Made by a program: the position numbers and the translations under genes. Under the pieces are notes generated by a model. That model had not been told where the DNA came from. It did no database searches and saw only the letters and a program-made list of their open reading frames with translations. Positions 43,051 through 51,229 of a DNA stretch of 64,000 nt are shown here, one piece after another. Origin of the DNA: JAAELZ01 sp965237995 (lineage in GTDB: Bacteria > Pseudomonadota > Gammaproteobacteria > Arenicellales > Poriferihabitantaceae); the NCBI GenBank assembly GCA_965237995.1, contig CBDEGO010000003.1, positions 62,001 to 126,000 of the forward strand, written 5' to 3'. Position 1 is the stretch's first letter; each line of letters starts with the position of its first letter.

Positions 43051-44460
43051 TTAGTGCGCTTCGCCGCTAGATTCTGAAGATGGCATGGATGATCCGCTAG
43101 CAAAACTCATCGCCATGGAACCTGACCCGGTGAGTACCTGTTGCAAATCAGTATCGGCTAACCAAAAATCTCTCAGCGCATTGACGTAACCAGCTTCAAC
43201 ATTGACTGCTGAACGCATGTCGTCTAGTAGATCAAACACACTAATAAGCATACCGTTGTACATCAGTAACTGCTCTCGGCTAACTCGTTGTCGCAAAGGC
43301 AGAAACTGATCTTTATAGTGTCGAGCAATTTCCCAGTTTACGTTATAGGCCGCCAATGCAGATCTAGCGTTTGACGCAGCAGCAATAGCGACCGCTTGCG
43401 CTTGCGCTTGAGATTGCTCAAATAAGAATTTAGCCCGTTTGCTTTTTACGCCTCCAGCATCAAATATAGGAATACGTAATTCAAGTTCATAGCCCCGCTC
43501 TTTCTCCCCTTCTTCTTTCTCTGTCACTGTGCCTAATTCAACGGCAGATAAAAAAGGGTTTTTACGTGTTAAGCTCAAATTATTGGCCATGCCCTCAAGG
43601 TCAGCTCTGGCCATTTGCACATCAATTCTATTAGTGACCGCTTGCGCTTCAACAGAGTCAATCTCTAATCGAGTGTTTGGCAATGCGGGCAATCTGTCAG
43701 GCAACGTTAGCGCTCTGGCTTGATCACCCCAAAGGCCAAGTTGCTGAATTAATGTTTCTTTAGCTCCATCTGCTGCCAGTTTTTGTTTCGCTAAACTGGA
43801 GTGCATATCGCTTAATAACATTTCAGATTCCGCTGCTTCAATCACGCCACTATGGCCTATAGCAGCCATTTGCCGTGTCATATTATTTCCTGTTTGAGTT
43901 GACTCCAGCGCGCGCTCCATCAAGCGGGCTTGATGGCCTTGTGCTACCGCATTAATCCACGCACGGCGCGTATCAGCTAAATGCTCAATAACAGCTCCTG
44001 CGGCTTCGTAACGTGACGCTTCAAGGCGGCGTGCCTCTAAACTACGTTTCAATGGCATTAGTAGCACACCACCTACATCAAACAAAAATGATGAGGTGTA
44101 ACTTTCGCTACTAAACCGTTCAAGTGCGAACCCCGGGTTTTCCATTCGACCTGCTTGGGCATAGTCAGCCTCAGCAATACCCACATTTAAGATACTGGCT
44201 TTCGCCATGGGATTGAGCTGCATAGATAAGCGCTGTGCATCTTTAAGACTAATCGGTGCTGATAAGATGGCATTGATTTCCTCACTAGTCAGCACTTTGT
44301 CTGGGCTAATAATTGAAGATTCATTTTGCTTGCCTAATTGCTTATCAACTATTTGCTGAACATTACTTATTCCACCGTCTTTTGGTATGCTGGTACAAGC
44401 CGTTACAGTCAACAGCAGGGAACCGAGCGCCATTAAACTTAAGTATTTATTATTTGTCAT
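43051..44460 (-). CDS. TolC-family outer-membrane efflux lipoprotein (copper cluster)
   Basis: The ATG at 44460, seven bases after GAGGG, gives 469 residues; a longer upstream frame overlaps the CusF gene and lacks such a site. A lipobox LTVTAC (Cys about 22) is followed by two outer-membrane-factor repeats rich in coiled-coil (AGRMENPGFALERFSS, ISVFDLLDDMRSAVNVEAGYVNALRDFWLADTDLQQVL). It resembles CusC-like channels. No CusA/CusB (RND pump or adaptor) gene is present in the window, so its pump may be elsewhere. It ends with a Ser-rich tail. Confidence 0.88.
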   Translation of the reverse strand: MTNNKYLSLMALGSLLLTVTACTSIPKDGGISNVQQIVDKQLGKQNESSIISPDKVLTSEEINAILSAPISLKDAQRLSMQLNPMAKASILNVGIAEADYAQAGRMENPGFALERFSSESYTSSFLFDVGGVLLMPLKRSLEARRLEASRYEAAGAVIEHLADTRRAWINAVAQGHQARLMERALESTQTGNNMTRQMAAIGHSGVIEAAESEMLLSDMHSSLAKQKLAADGAKETLIQQLGLWGDQARALTLPDRLPALPNTRLEIDSVEAQAVTNRIDVQMARADLEGMANNLSLTRKNPFLSAVELGTVTEKEEGEKERGYELELRIPIFDAGGVKSKRAKFLFEQSQAQAQAVAIAAASNARSALAAYNVNWEIARHYKDQFLPLRQRVSREQLLMYNGMLISVFDLLDDMRSAVNVEAGYVNALRDFWLADTDLQQVLTGSGSMAMSFASGSSMPSSESSGEAH

Positions 44461-44470
44461 TTCTATACCC

Positions 44471-45253
44471 TCAGTTTGCCGTTGAGTTGATGTTGGTAAT
44501 GACAAAGCCCCTAGAGGAGTTATCGATATCAAAATCTATCTTCGCCCCCTTTTCTAGTTGACTTAGTAATGAAGGATCACTCACCTTAAACACCATGGTC
44601 ATGCTGGGCATCCCATATTTTTCGATGGGGCCATGTGAGATTTTTACTTTGCCTTGTGACGGTCGAATTAATTTAACGACGCCGCTAGCGTCCATCTGGC
44701 TATCTACTTCGGGATTTTCTGGTTTCGCCATCGTCATTGCCATCAACTGCGTAACAATAAATCCGCCCGAAGAATTATCGACGTTGAAGCTGATTTTCTC
44801 ACCTTTTGTAAGACCTTCTAGCATCGCTGTTTCTTTTACCTTGAATACCATAGTCATCTCAGGCATCCCATATTTATCAATAGGCCCGTGCGATATCTTG
44901 ACCTTACCTTGATTCAGACGAACACTCTTTACTACGCCACTAGCATCCATATTCATATTGGGCATTGCAGTCTCATTATCTGCTTTCGTAGTCATCGTAT
45001 CCTTAGGCACCATTCCTATATTCACCTGCTCCGAACTAAACGTCTCGTCTCCATTAAAGCGCTTTGTCCACGATAGCGTGGCATCTAATGGAACAATCTC
45101 TGATTGGTAGACCCTCTCTACTTCTGGAGAACTAGGGTGTTGAGTCGGATCAAGCACATTGCCCTCTTGTGCTAACGTATTGATATAAAAACTGCCCAAT
45201 ATTAGCCCTGCTAATGCAGCACTAACTTTGGGTTTGGAATATTGGTTTTTCAA
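44471..45253 (-). CDS. Periplasmic protein with two tandem CusF-like copper-binding domains
   Basis: A TTG start at 45253, eight bases after GAGG, gives 260 residues with a signal peptide. Two CusF_Ec-like domains of about 70 residues (about 103-170 and 187-257) share KVKISHGPI-x-KYGMP-x-MTMVFKV. CusF carries copper in the periplasm using His, two Met and a Trp that caps the site; here the Trp position is Met (YGMP-x-MTM) in both domains. The repeats are also visible in the DNA, so the second arose by duplication. The stop overlaps the region holding the ribosome site of the TolC-like gene. Confidence 0.88.
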   Translation of the reverse strand: MKNQYSKPKVSAALAGLILGSFYINTLAQEGNVLDPTQHPSSPEVERVYQSEIVPLDATLSWTKRFNGDETFSSEQVNIGMVPKDTMTTKADNETAMPNMNMDASGVVKSVRLNQGKVKISHGPIDKYGMPEMTMVFKVKETAMLEGLTKGEKISFNVDNSSGGFIVTQLMAMTMAKPENPEVDSQMDASGVVKLIRPSQGKVKISHGPIEKYGMPSMTMVFKVSDPSLLSQLEKGAKIDFDIDNSSRGFVITNINSTAN

Positions 45254-45365
45254 TTTACTAACCTCAATCTATGTATTAAGCGCACGCCAACGAAATCGGC
45301 GGTGCAGAAAAGAAAAATAGATGGTATGAACTACCGCTTCAATTCAGAGGCAGTAATTCATAAAG

Positions 45366-45381
45366 GTGGCCGAGTGGCCAC
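45366..45381. other. Short perfect hairpin beside the copper cluster
   Basis: GTGGCC, loop GAGT, GGCCAC lies just downstream of the stop of the 45385 gene on the minus strand and could be a weak terminator; only a short T-containing tract follows. Confidence 0.4.
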
Positions 45382-45384
45382 AGG

Positions 45385-45849
45385 TTAGGCTATAGGAGGC
45401 CTTAGGAGAGGTGCAAAATCAATTGGAATATAATCGCTAAGCAAAAACCGCGTCGAAGCAAAGTGTTGCATTTGACTATTAAACAGCGCGCTTAATGTCA
45501 CTAATGTACCAACGCTTGATGTGCAAAATGACTTACAAGCATCGCTGGCTGTTGAGTCAATAACATGCTGCCCATGCATGGATTGCATCGACTCTTCAAT
45601 CACCATTTCGTCTTGAATTACACGGTTATTTAAGGCCTGATGACAGTTTGGTGCCTTGTCGGATTGAATTGAAGCGTGTTTGGTATGCGAATGCAAACTT
45701 TCTTCTGAAGTGTTCATCTCCCAAAGAGATAACATAGAAGCATGTGCAAACGGCGAAAGCATCATGCTTAACACCACCAAGATGTTACACAGCGTTTTCA
45801 AGTACCATTTGAAACGCCTTTTAGAACTTCGCGTATTCATGCTAGCCAT
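45385..45849 (-). CDS. Small exported His/Cys-containing protein near the copper cluster, unknown
   Basis: The 154-residue product has a basic N-terminus and a signal-like hydrophobic stretch (TLCNILVVLSMMLSPFAHA). The mature part contains scattered His, Met and Cys (HSHTKHASIQ, NCHQALNN, SMQSMHGQHV, ACKSFCTSS), as in many small copper-responsive envelope proteins, but no family was recognised. It is transcribed the same way as the CusF-like gene, 131 bases upstream of it, so it may be the first gene of the cluster. The ATG could be at 45849 or 45840. Confidence 0.6.
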   Translation of the reverse strand: MASMNTRSSKRRFKWYLKTLCNILVVLSMMLSPFAHASMLSLWEMNTSEESLHSHTKHASIQSDKAPNCHQALNNRVIQDEMVIEESMQSMHGQHVIDSTASDACKSFCTSSVGTLVTLSALFNSQMQHFASTRFLLSDYIPIDFAPLLRPPIA

Positions 45850-45934
45850 TCTAAACCCTGTAGCCGTAACAAGGTCAATTATATTTTTTGGAGTAACTAC
45901 AGGAAACGGAAAAATTGTACGCTAAGGACTAGGT

Positions 45935-45963
45935 GACCGTCTCAGTTTTGCCCTTTTCGGCCA
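45935..45963 (-). repeat. Dispersed repeat, copy C
   Basis: On the minus strand TGGCCGAAAAGGGCAAAACT followed by GAGACGGTC shares AAGGGCAAAACTGAGAC exactly with copy A. It lies left of the 46037 lipoprotein gene; copy D lies on its right. Confidence 0.6.
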
Positions 45964-46036
45964 TATGATAACCGTCTACTAGAACGATATTTCTTAGAAA
46001 CCACAATACATCTTTCCAAACTTTGCTATTTATTAA

Positions 46037-46648
46037 TTACAGGTCACAGTCCCATAGTTCTATCCGTTTTTCCTGCTCTTCACGCTTCACCCAATCTACA
46101 TTAATTGGATTTCCCTCGGCATCCCTTGTAATCGGATCTGGCATTCTCATTTCTAATTTTAGTTGAGTGTAAGCATCCATGTTCGTTGCTTTAAAATCTT
46201 TGTTTTCGTACATCCACGATAACTGGTAGGCAAACACCCAGATCACACGATCATTGATTAACCCTCGAAACCAAGTCGCAGGTGATGGCCCTTTGCCCCA
46301 TGTAGCAAATCCCTTTCTAATTGATTTTACACCCAACCCATCAAAACTTATCGTACTACCTGTAGGTAACAACGTTGTCTGAATGCCGTAATTGGAATAG
46401 TGACTTTCGCACTGGTCAATTATTCCACCGTTTCGCTCATTAAAGCATAAGTAGTTATCGTCATCGTCCGAGTTCTTAAAATTGGGGTAGTCCTGTATTT
46501 TGTTAGCCACTTCACGAAAATAAAAAAGAACGTCATCCGTTGAACTAATTGAAACTTTCGGAATGCAGCTATTAACTTCAGTTAGCGTGGGCGAGCAGCC
46601 ACTTAGTATGAAGGTGAATAATAGTATTCCAAGTAGCTTTAATTCCAT
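46037..46648 (-). CDS. Lipoprotein of unknown function
   Basis: The ATG at 46648 gives 203 residues with lipobox LSGC (Cys about 18): ELKLLGILLFTFILSGCSP. The mature part has four further cysteines (CIP, YLCFNE, DQCESH, WDCDL), suggesting disulfides, and aromatic-rich segments (TWFRGLINDRVIWVFAYQLSWMYENKDF). No known domain was recognised. It is bracketed by two copies of the dispersed repeat in the same orientation, which could mark a transferred unit. Confidence 0.65.
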   Translation of the reverse strand: MELKLLGILLFTFILSGCSPTLTEVNSCIPKVSISSTDDVLFYFREVANKIQDYPNFKNSDDDDNYLCFNERNGGIIDQCESHYSNYGIQTTLLPTGSTISFDGLGVKSIRKGFATWGKGPSPATWFRGLINDRVIWVFAYQLSWMYENKDFKATNMDAYTQLKLEMRMPDPITRDAEGNPINVDWVKREEQEKRIELWDCDL

Positions 46649-46712
46649 CCTAATTATCAAGCTCGACTGTCTCTAACGAGTATCCTACTGCCAGATTGAA
46701 AAGTCAACGAAT

Positions 46713-46738
46713 GGGCGCTATTTGCCCTTTTCAGCCAG
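46713..46738 (-). repeat. Dispersed repeat, copy D (partial)
   Basis: On the minus strand CTGGCTGAAAAGGGCAAATA resembles the first 18 bases of copies A and C (TGGCYGAAAAGGGCAAAA), then diverges. Confidence 0.45.
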
Positions 46739-46799
46739 TTTAAATTTTTCGTCAATCTCAAAATAACCCCAAAGCAGTCATTCTATATTTCGCTATAGT

Positions 46800-47363
46800 T
46801 TAAAAAGTAAAGAAATGCGGATCAGAATTTTTTACTTCAATTAGCATAGATTCTTCTATTGAAACTTTATTGAAAACCCTATGGAAAGATTTAACAATAT
46901 CTTCATGCGTACAAACAAGAATTGTTGAGTTATCATGTTCTCCTACCAAGTATTTCAAAAATATACTGACTCTGAAATCAATATCTTCTGGCTTCTCGCT
47001 TTCTGGAATATCAACCCAATCAAAGTTTTCTTTCTCCATTTTATTCTGTGCTTCAGTTCTCGAAAGTCCACCAATCACACCAAAATCTCTTTCTATGAGA
47101 TTATCGAATTCTAAAATATCTACGTTGTGATATTTATTGATGATCTCCGCTGTTAACCTGGCTCGTTGCCTTGTCGAAGTCGCGATTAAATCAAACCGTT
47201 GACTATTTAAAAGTTCCGCTGTCCTTTGTGCTTGATCTTCACCAACTTTAGTTAACTGATGATCGATCTCTCTGTCTGAGATAATTCCTTTGCTATTCGC
47301 TTCACTTTCACCGTGCCTAACAACGATGAACGAGATATTATTACTCACAAACAATTCCACCAC
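46800..47363 (-). CDS. Histidine phosphatase family (phosphoglycerate-mutase-like) protein
   Basis: The 187-residue protein has the active-site RHG motif in FIVVRHGESEAN, a second TSTRQRARLTAEII block, an acidic DNLIERDFGVIGGLSRTEA region and the C-terminal His in LVCTHEDIVKSF. This is the branch of small-molecule phosphatases and mutases; the substrate cannot be told. It stands alone, with no obvious operon. Confidence 0.88.
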   Translation of the reverse strand: MVELFVSNNISFIVVRHGESEANSKGIISDREIDHQLTKVGEDQAQRTAELLNSQRFDLIATSTRQRARLTAEIINKYHNVDILEFDNLIERDFGVIGGLSRTEAQNKMEKENFDWVDIPESEKPEDIDFRVSIFLKYLVGEHDNSTILVCTHEDIVKSFHRVFNKVSIEESMLIEVKNSDPHFFTF

Positions 47364-47609
47364 AATAGGTTACGAATGGCCTGCTTTTCTAGAATATTAG
47401 TATTTCTGAAAACAAGCCACTGACCGAGATGAGTATACAAGATTCGTTGCTAAAAGGAACGTATACGCAATAAATCATCCGTTTACAGTTCTATTGTTTT
47501 ACAGCGTTGCAGAAATGTATTGCTTAATTCGAACCAATGGCAACAGGAAATCGCAATCAGTAAATTGGCTTAGGGTAGAATAATTGACTCATTCCCTATC
47601 TACCCCTAA

Positions 47610-48938
47610 TTAGAGATCTAAGCCTGCTTTGCGTTGCCCCCACCATAAGTGAGTTTTAGCGCCGATACTCATAAACGGTTCAGGGTAAATTCGTTTAGGT
47701 TGCGCACCATTCAAAGTTTCTCGTAGCTCTGCGCTATCGATACCGCAAGCGTGTTCTGCGATGAGTTTGCCATTTAAAGTGCCTAAGGTTAAGCCTAAGC
47801 CATTTTGACAACCTGCCGCATATACTCCTTTTTCGACTTCACCAAAGGCTGGGGCTGAATTTAACGACAGGCACAAAGCACCAGCCCAATGCGATTGCAT
47901 TTTCACCTTTTCAAGCATAGGAAAACGACGTTGAAAAGAGTGCAGATGGCGTCGTGCGCTGCGCGTATTATCTTGTTTAGACTCGGTTTGATTAGGGGTA
48001 TAGGCAATGTGGTTACGAACTATAATTCGGTTAGCATATCGCCTAACGGTACTTCCCATTGGTAAAGCGGGAATGATGCCCCATTCTGGGTCACCGCCCA
48101 ATAGCGCTTGTTCAGATGACGATAGTTCACGCGTCATACTACCGAATAAATGAATGTGCATTAAACGGCGCTTATATAAACCAAATGATTCAAGATGGCC
48201 ATTGTTAGCCATAATAAGGCGCTTGCAACGGATAGTTCCCTTGGATGTGGTTACCGTATGGCTATCACCCGTTTGGATACTAATGGCAGGGGTATTCTCG
48301 TATAAACTAACAGTAGAGCCTATTTCGTTGGTTAATCCGTCCGCTAAATTTTGCATAAATTGAGCAGGTTGGATCATTACGCAGCCTGGCGTAAATAAAC
48401 CACCTAAGTAGTAGTCTGAACCAGTCACTGCCTTAAATTCTTGTTGGTCTAACGGTGTGTAAGACTCGCCTAAATTATCCAAATGCTGTTGAAACTGACG
48501 TAGTGCAACCAAGCCCTTTTCATTAGCTGCAGCGTGGTATTTGCCAGATTGTTTAAAACAATGCTCTAAAGAATAGGCATCTACCATTTCTTTAGCATAG
48601 GCAATCGTTGCACGATTTGCTTTAATCTTCTTGATATCCTTCTCTAAGCTCCCAGCGTAATGGTCACTTTGGATATCATGCGGTAAATCAATCATAAAGC
48701 CAGAATTACGGCCTGCTGCGCCCCAACCGACTGCTTGCGCGTCAATAAGTGTGATGGATTCAGTAGTCAGCTGTTTTAAACGGTACGCCGCCGATAAGCC
48801 TGCGATACCGGCACCGATAATCAGCCAGTCGGTGTCTATATTTTTATCAAGTGATGGCTTAGTTTCGCGCTTAGGTGCGATATCAAACCAACCAGATACT
48901 GTTTGGTCTCTTGGCGTCTGTTTGGCCTCTAGTTGCAT
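47610..48938 (-). CDS. FAD-dependent oxidoreductase, gamma-glutamylputrescine oxidase-like
   Basis: The ATG at 48938 gives 442 residues. The dinucleotide motif IIGAGIAGLSAAYRL is at about residues 40-54, after an N-terminal extension (SGWFDIAPKRETKP). The pattern GWGAAGRNSGFMIDLPHD and the C-terminal GCQNGLGLTLGTLNGKLIAEH match the DAO family near PuuB and related amine oxidases. The gene follows a decayed PuuC-like aldehyde dehydrogenase by overlapping sequence (stop at 48955), supporting an ancestral putrescine-utilisation pair. Its own frame is intact. Other amine substrates are possible. Confidence 0.85.
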   Translation of the reverse strand: MQLEAKQTPRDQTVSGWFDIAPKRETKPSLDKNIDTDWLIIGAGIAGLSAAYRLKQLTTESITLIDAQAVGWGAAGRNSGFMIDLPHDIQSDHYAGSLEKDIKKIKANRATIAYAKEMVDAYSLEHCFKQSGKYHAAANEKGLVALRQFQQHLDNLGESYTPLDQQEFKAVTGSDYYLGGLFTPGCVMIQPAQFMQNLADGLTNEIGSTVSLYENTPAISIQTGDSHTVTTSKGTIRCKRLIMANNGHLESFGLYKRRLMHIHLFGSMTRELSSSEQALLGGDPEWGIIPALPMGSTVRRYANRIIVRNHIAYTPNQTESKQDNTRSARRHLHSFQRRFPMLEKVKMQSHWAGALCLSLNSAPAFGEVEKGVYAAGCQNGLGLTLGTLNGKLIAEHACGIDSAELRETLNGAQPKRIYPEPFMSIGAKTHLWWGQRKAGLDL

Positions 48939-48954
48939 TTCTATAACTCCCAAC

Positions 48955-49289
48955 TTAACTTAAAGATTCTTCGACGTTTTGGTCAAATAACTCCAACCAA
49001 ATGGCTTTCATCTCCGTATATTGATCGTGCGTATGAATGGACTTATCTCATCCACCAATTCCAAACTGTTTGTAACCGCCAAATGGCGTACTGATATCTC
49101 CTTCGCCAAAACAGTTTATCGTACTGTGCTCGCTTTAATTGCCCGCGCTATGCAGTACGCACGTTTACCTTAGCGGTAAATACCGAAGCGGCTAAACCAT
49201 ACTCCGTATCGTTCGCCACTTGTAAGGCTTCATCAGCACTCTTAACGGTAATAATGTAACGCCCGACTTCGCTTGAGCCAAGAATATAC
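48955..49289 (-). pseudogene. Decayed C-terminus of a PuuC-like aldehyde dehydrogenase
   Basis: Reading the minus strand with shifts gives ITVKSADEALQVANDTEYGL, AASVFTAKVNVRTA followed by a stop, then STPFGGYKQFGIGG, then KSIHTHDQYTEMKAIWLELF and DQNVEESLS. This is the C-terminal part of aldehyde dehydrogenases (ANDTEYGLAA; PFGGYKQSG), closest in layout to gamma-glutamyl-aminobutyraldehyde dehydrogenase (FGGYKQSG...DKS...YTELK). It has an internal stop and at least two frameshifts, so it is dead. It sits just upstream of the PuuB-like gene in the same direction. Confidence 0.75.
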
Positions 49290-49544
49290 AATTTAACGAT
49301 GATTAATGTATAGACTAAATATTGTCCATGGATAAGAAAGTAGGTATTTACGCAGCGCTACAAAGAAAAAACGTTGTCGATATGGTAGAACCAAACGTCT
49401 TGTTTAATATGACATTGTTACATCTACATAGCTAATTCGCCTTTGCATAGAAACCGATTAACTAAATAACGTCTTTTTTACGCTTTGCGCTAGATATAAG
49501 AATTAATGGTGGTAAGATTACCGACCAACTTAGGAGAGATAACT
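49290..49544. promoter_or_regulatory. Upstream region of the dpp operon
   Basis: About 255 bases between the puuC remnant and dppA hold the promoter of the peptide-transport operon. A good ribosome site, TAGGAGAGATAACT, directly precedes the dppA ATG at 49545. No operator could be assigned. Confidence 0.5.
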
Positions 49545-51146
49545 ATGATAAAAAATAAAATATTAATGGGCGCCGTTTTCGCGGCATCTATAACACTGCC
49601 AATTAATGCGATGGCAGCCAAAACCTTAGTGCACTGCTCAGAAGGGTCTCCAGAAGGCTTTGATTCTGCTTTATACACAGCGGGTACTACTTTTGACGCC
49701 AGTTCGAATGCGATATACGACCGATTAGCTGAATTTGAACGCGGCACCACTACCATCGGGCCGGGTTTAGCAGAAAGTTGGTCTATCTCAGATGATGGCC
49801 TTGAATACACATTTAACTTACGTAAAGGGGTTAAGTTTCATACCACGGCCTATTTTACACCGACTCGTGATTTCAATGCAGATGACGTGGTGTTTTCATT
49901 CAAGCGACAGTTAGACAAAGACCATGCTTGGAACCAGTATACCGCAGGTACCGCTTGGGAGTATTTTGACGGCATGTCTATGCCAGACCTACTGAGCGAC
50001 ATCGTTAAAGTTGACGAGCACACTGTAAAGTTTATCCTTACGCGTCCAGAAGCACCCATGATCGCCAACTTAGGCATGGACTTCGCTTCAATTGTTTCGG
50101 CTGAATATGCAGCGCAATTAGAGAAAGCGGGCAAAAAAGAAGCCTTAAACCAAGAACCCATTGGTACTGGCCCTTTTAAGTTCTTAGCCTATCAAAAAGA
50201 TGCCGTCATTCGTTATCAAGCCCATGATGATTATTGGGCTGGTCGTGCAGCAATCGATAACTTGATTTTTGCTATTACGACCGAACCAGCGGTTCGTCAT
50301 CAAAAGTTGAAAGCAGGTGAATGTCACTTTAACCCATACCCACAACCAGCTGATTTACAAGCAATAAAAGACGATTCAACGCTGACGCTAGCGCAACAAG
50401 AAGGCTTGAATGTGGGCTACTTAGCCTACAACACCAAGGTTGCCCCTTTTGATAACGTGAACGTGCGTAAAGCATTAAACATGGCTATTAACAAGCAAGC
50501 TATTCTTGACGCGGTATTCCAAGGTGCCGGTAAGGCAGCTAAAAACCCCATTCCACCTACAATTTGGTCTTATAACGATGCGGTTCAAGACGACCCTTAT
50601 GACCCCGTTGCAGCGGCTAAGATGCTTAAGGATGAAGGTGTTGAAAACCTCAGTATGAAAATTTGGGCAATGCCAGTACAGCGTCCTTACAATCCTGATG
50701 CGCGGCGTATGGCCGAAGTGATTCAGGCAGACTTTAAAGCTGTGGGTGTTGACGTAGAGATTGTGTCTTATGAGTGGGGCGAATACCTGAAACGTTCTAA
50801 AGAAGTTGATCGCGATGGTGCCGTCTTATTAGGTTGGACAGGTGACAATGGTGATCCAGATAACTTCCTAGCGGTACTATTAGGGTGCGACGCGGTGGGT
50901 GGTTCTAACCGAGCACAGTGGTGTCACCAGCCGTTCGAAGACATAGTACAGAAGGCTAAAATTGTTTCTGACCCTGCTAAGCGCACGGCATTATACGAGC
51001 AAGCTCAGCTTGTGTTCAAAGAGCAAGCGCCATGGGCGACCATTGCGCATTCTGTAGTAAGCAAAGCAATGCGTAATGAAGTCACGGGATACAAAATCGA
51101 TCCATTTGGCGGTCATGTATTCTACGGTGTAGATATCGCGCAATAA
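49545..51146 (+). CDS. dppA: Dipeptide ABC transporter, periplasmic binding protein (DppA-like)
   Basis: The ATG at 49545 gives 533 residues with a signal peptide ending NAMAAKT. The mature protein is a family-5 solute-binding protein: LVHCSEGSPEGFDSALYTAGT, YEFNLRKGVKFHTT-like EYTFNLRKGVKFH, EPIGTGPFKFLAYQKD, VNVRKALNMAINKQAIL. Strong similarity to DppA, which delivers dipeptides (and in some bacteria heme or delta-aminolevulinate) to DppBCDF. It is first in the operon, followed by a partial terminator that would raise its level relative to the rest. Confidence 0.93.
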   Translation: MIKNKILMGAVFAASITLPINAMAAKTLVHCSEGSPEGFDSALYTAGTTFDASSNAIYDRLAEFERGTTTIGPGLAESWSISDDGLEYTFNLRKGVKFHTTAYFTPTRDFNADDVVFSFKRQLDKDHAWNQYTAGTAWEYFDGMSMPDLLSDIVKVDEHTVKFILTRPEAPMIANLGMDFASIVSAEYAAQLEKAGKKEALNQEPIGTGPFKFLAYQKDAVIRYQAHDDYWAGRAAIDNLIFAITTEPAVRHQKLKAGECHFNPYPQPADLQAIKDDSTLTLAQQEGLNVGYLAYNTKVAPFDNVNVRKALNMAINKQAILDAVFQGAGKAAKNPIPPTIWSYNDAVQDDPYDPVAAAKMLKDEGVENLSMKIWAMPVQRPYNPDARRMAEVIQADFKAVGVDVEIVSYEWGEYLKRSKEVDRDGAVLLGWTGDNGDPDNFLAVLLGCDAVGGSNRAQWCHQPFEDIVQKAKIVSDPAKRTALYEQAQLVFKEQAPWATIAHSVVSKAMRNEVTGYKIDPFGGHVFYGVDIAQ

Positions 51147-51164
51147 TCTAGTTGGCTAGACTTG

Positions 51165-51192
51165 AAGGGCGGCGTAAGCTGCCCTTTTCTTT
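51165..51192 (+). terminator. Hairpin between dppA and dppB
   Basis: AAGGGC-g-GC, loop GTAA, GC-t-GCCCTT followed by TTCTTT forms a stable stem with a T-rich tail. Its place after the binding-protein gene suggests an attenuating terminator, a common way to express the binding protein more strongly than the membrane genes. Confidence 0.75.
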
Positions 51193-51229
51193 ATATTCTT
51201 GTCTAATTCCTTCTTTATCCTAAAAGCTG

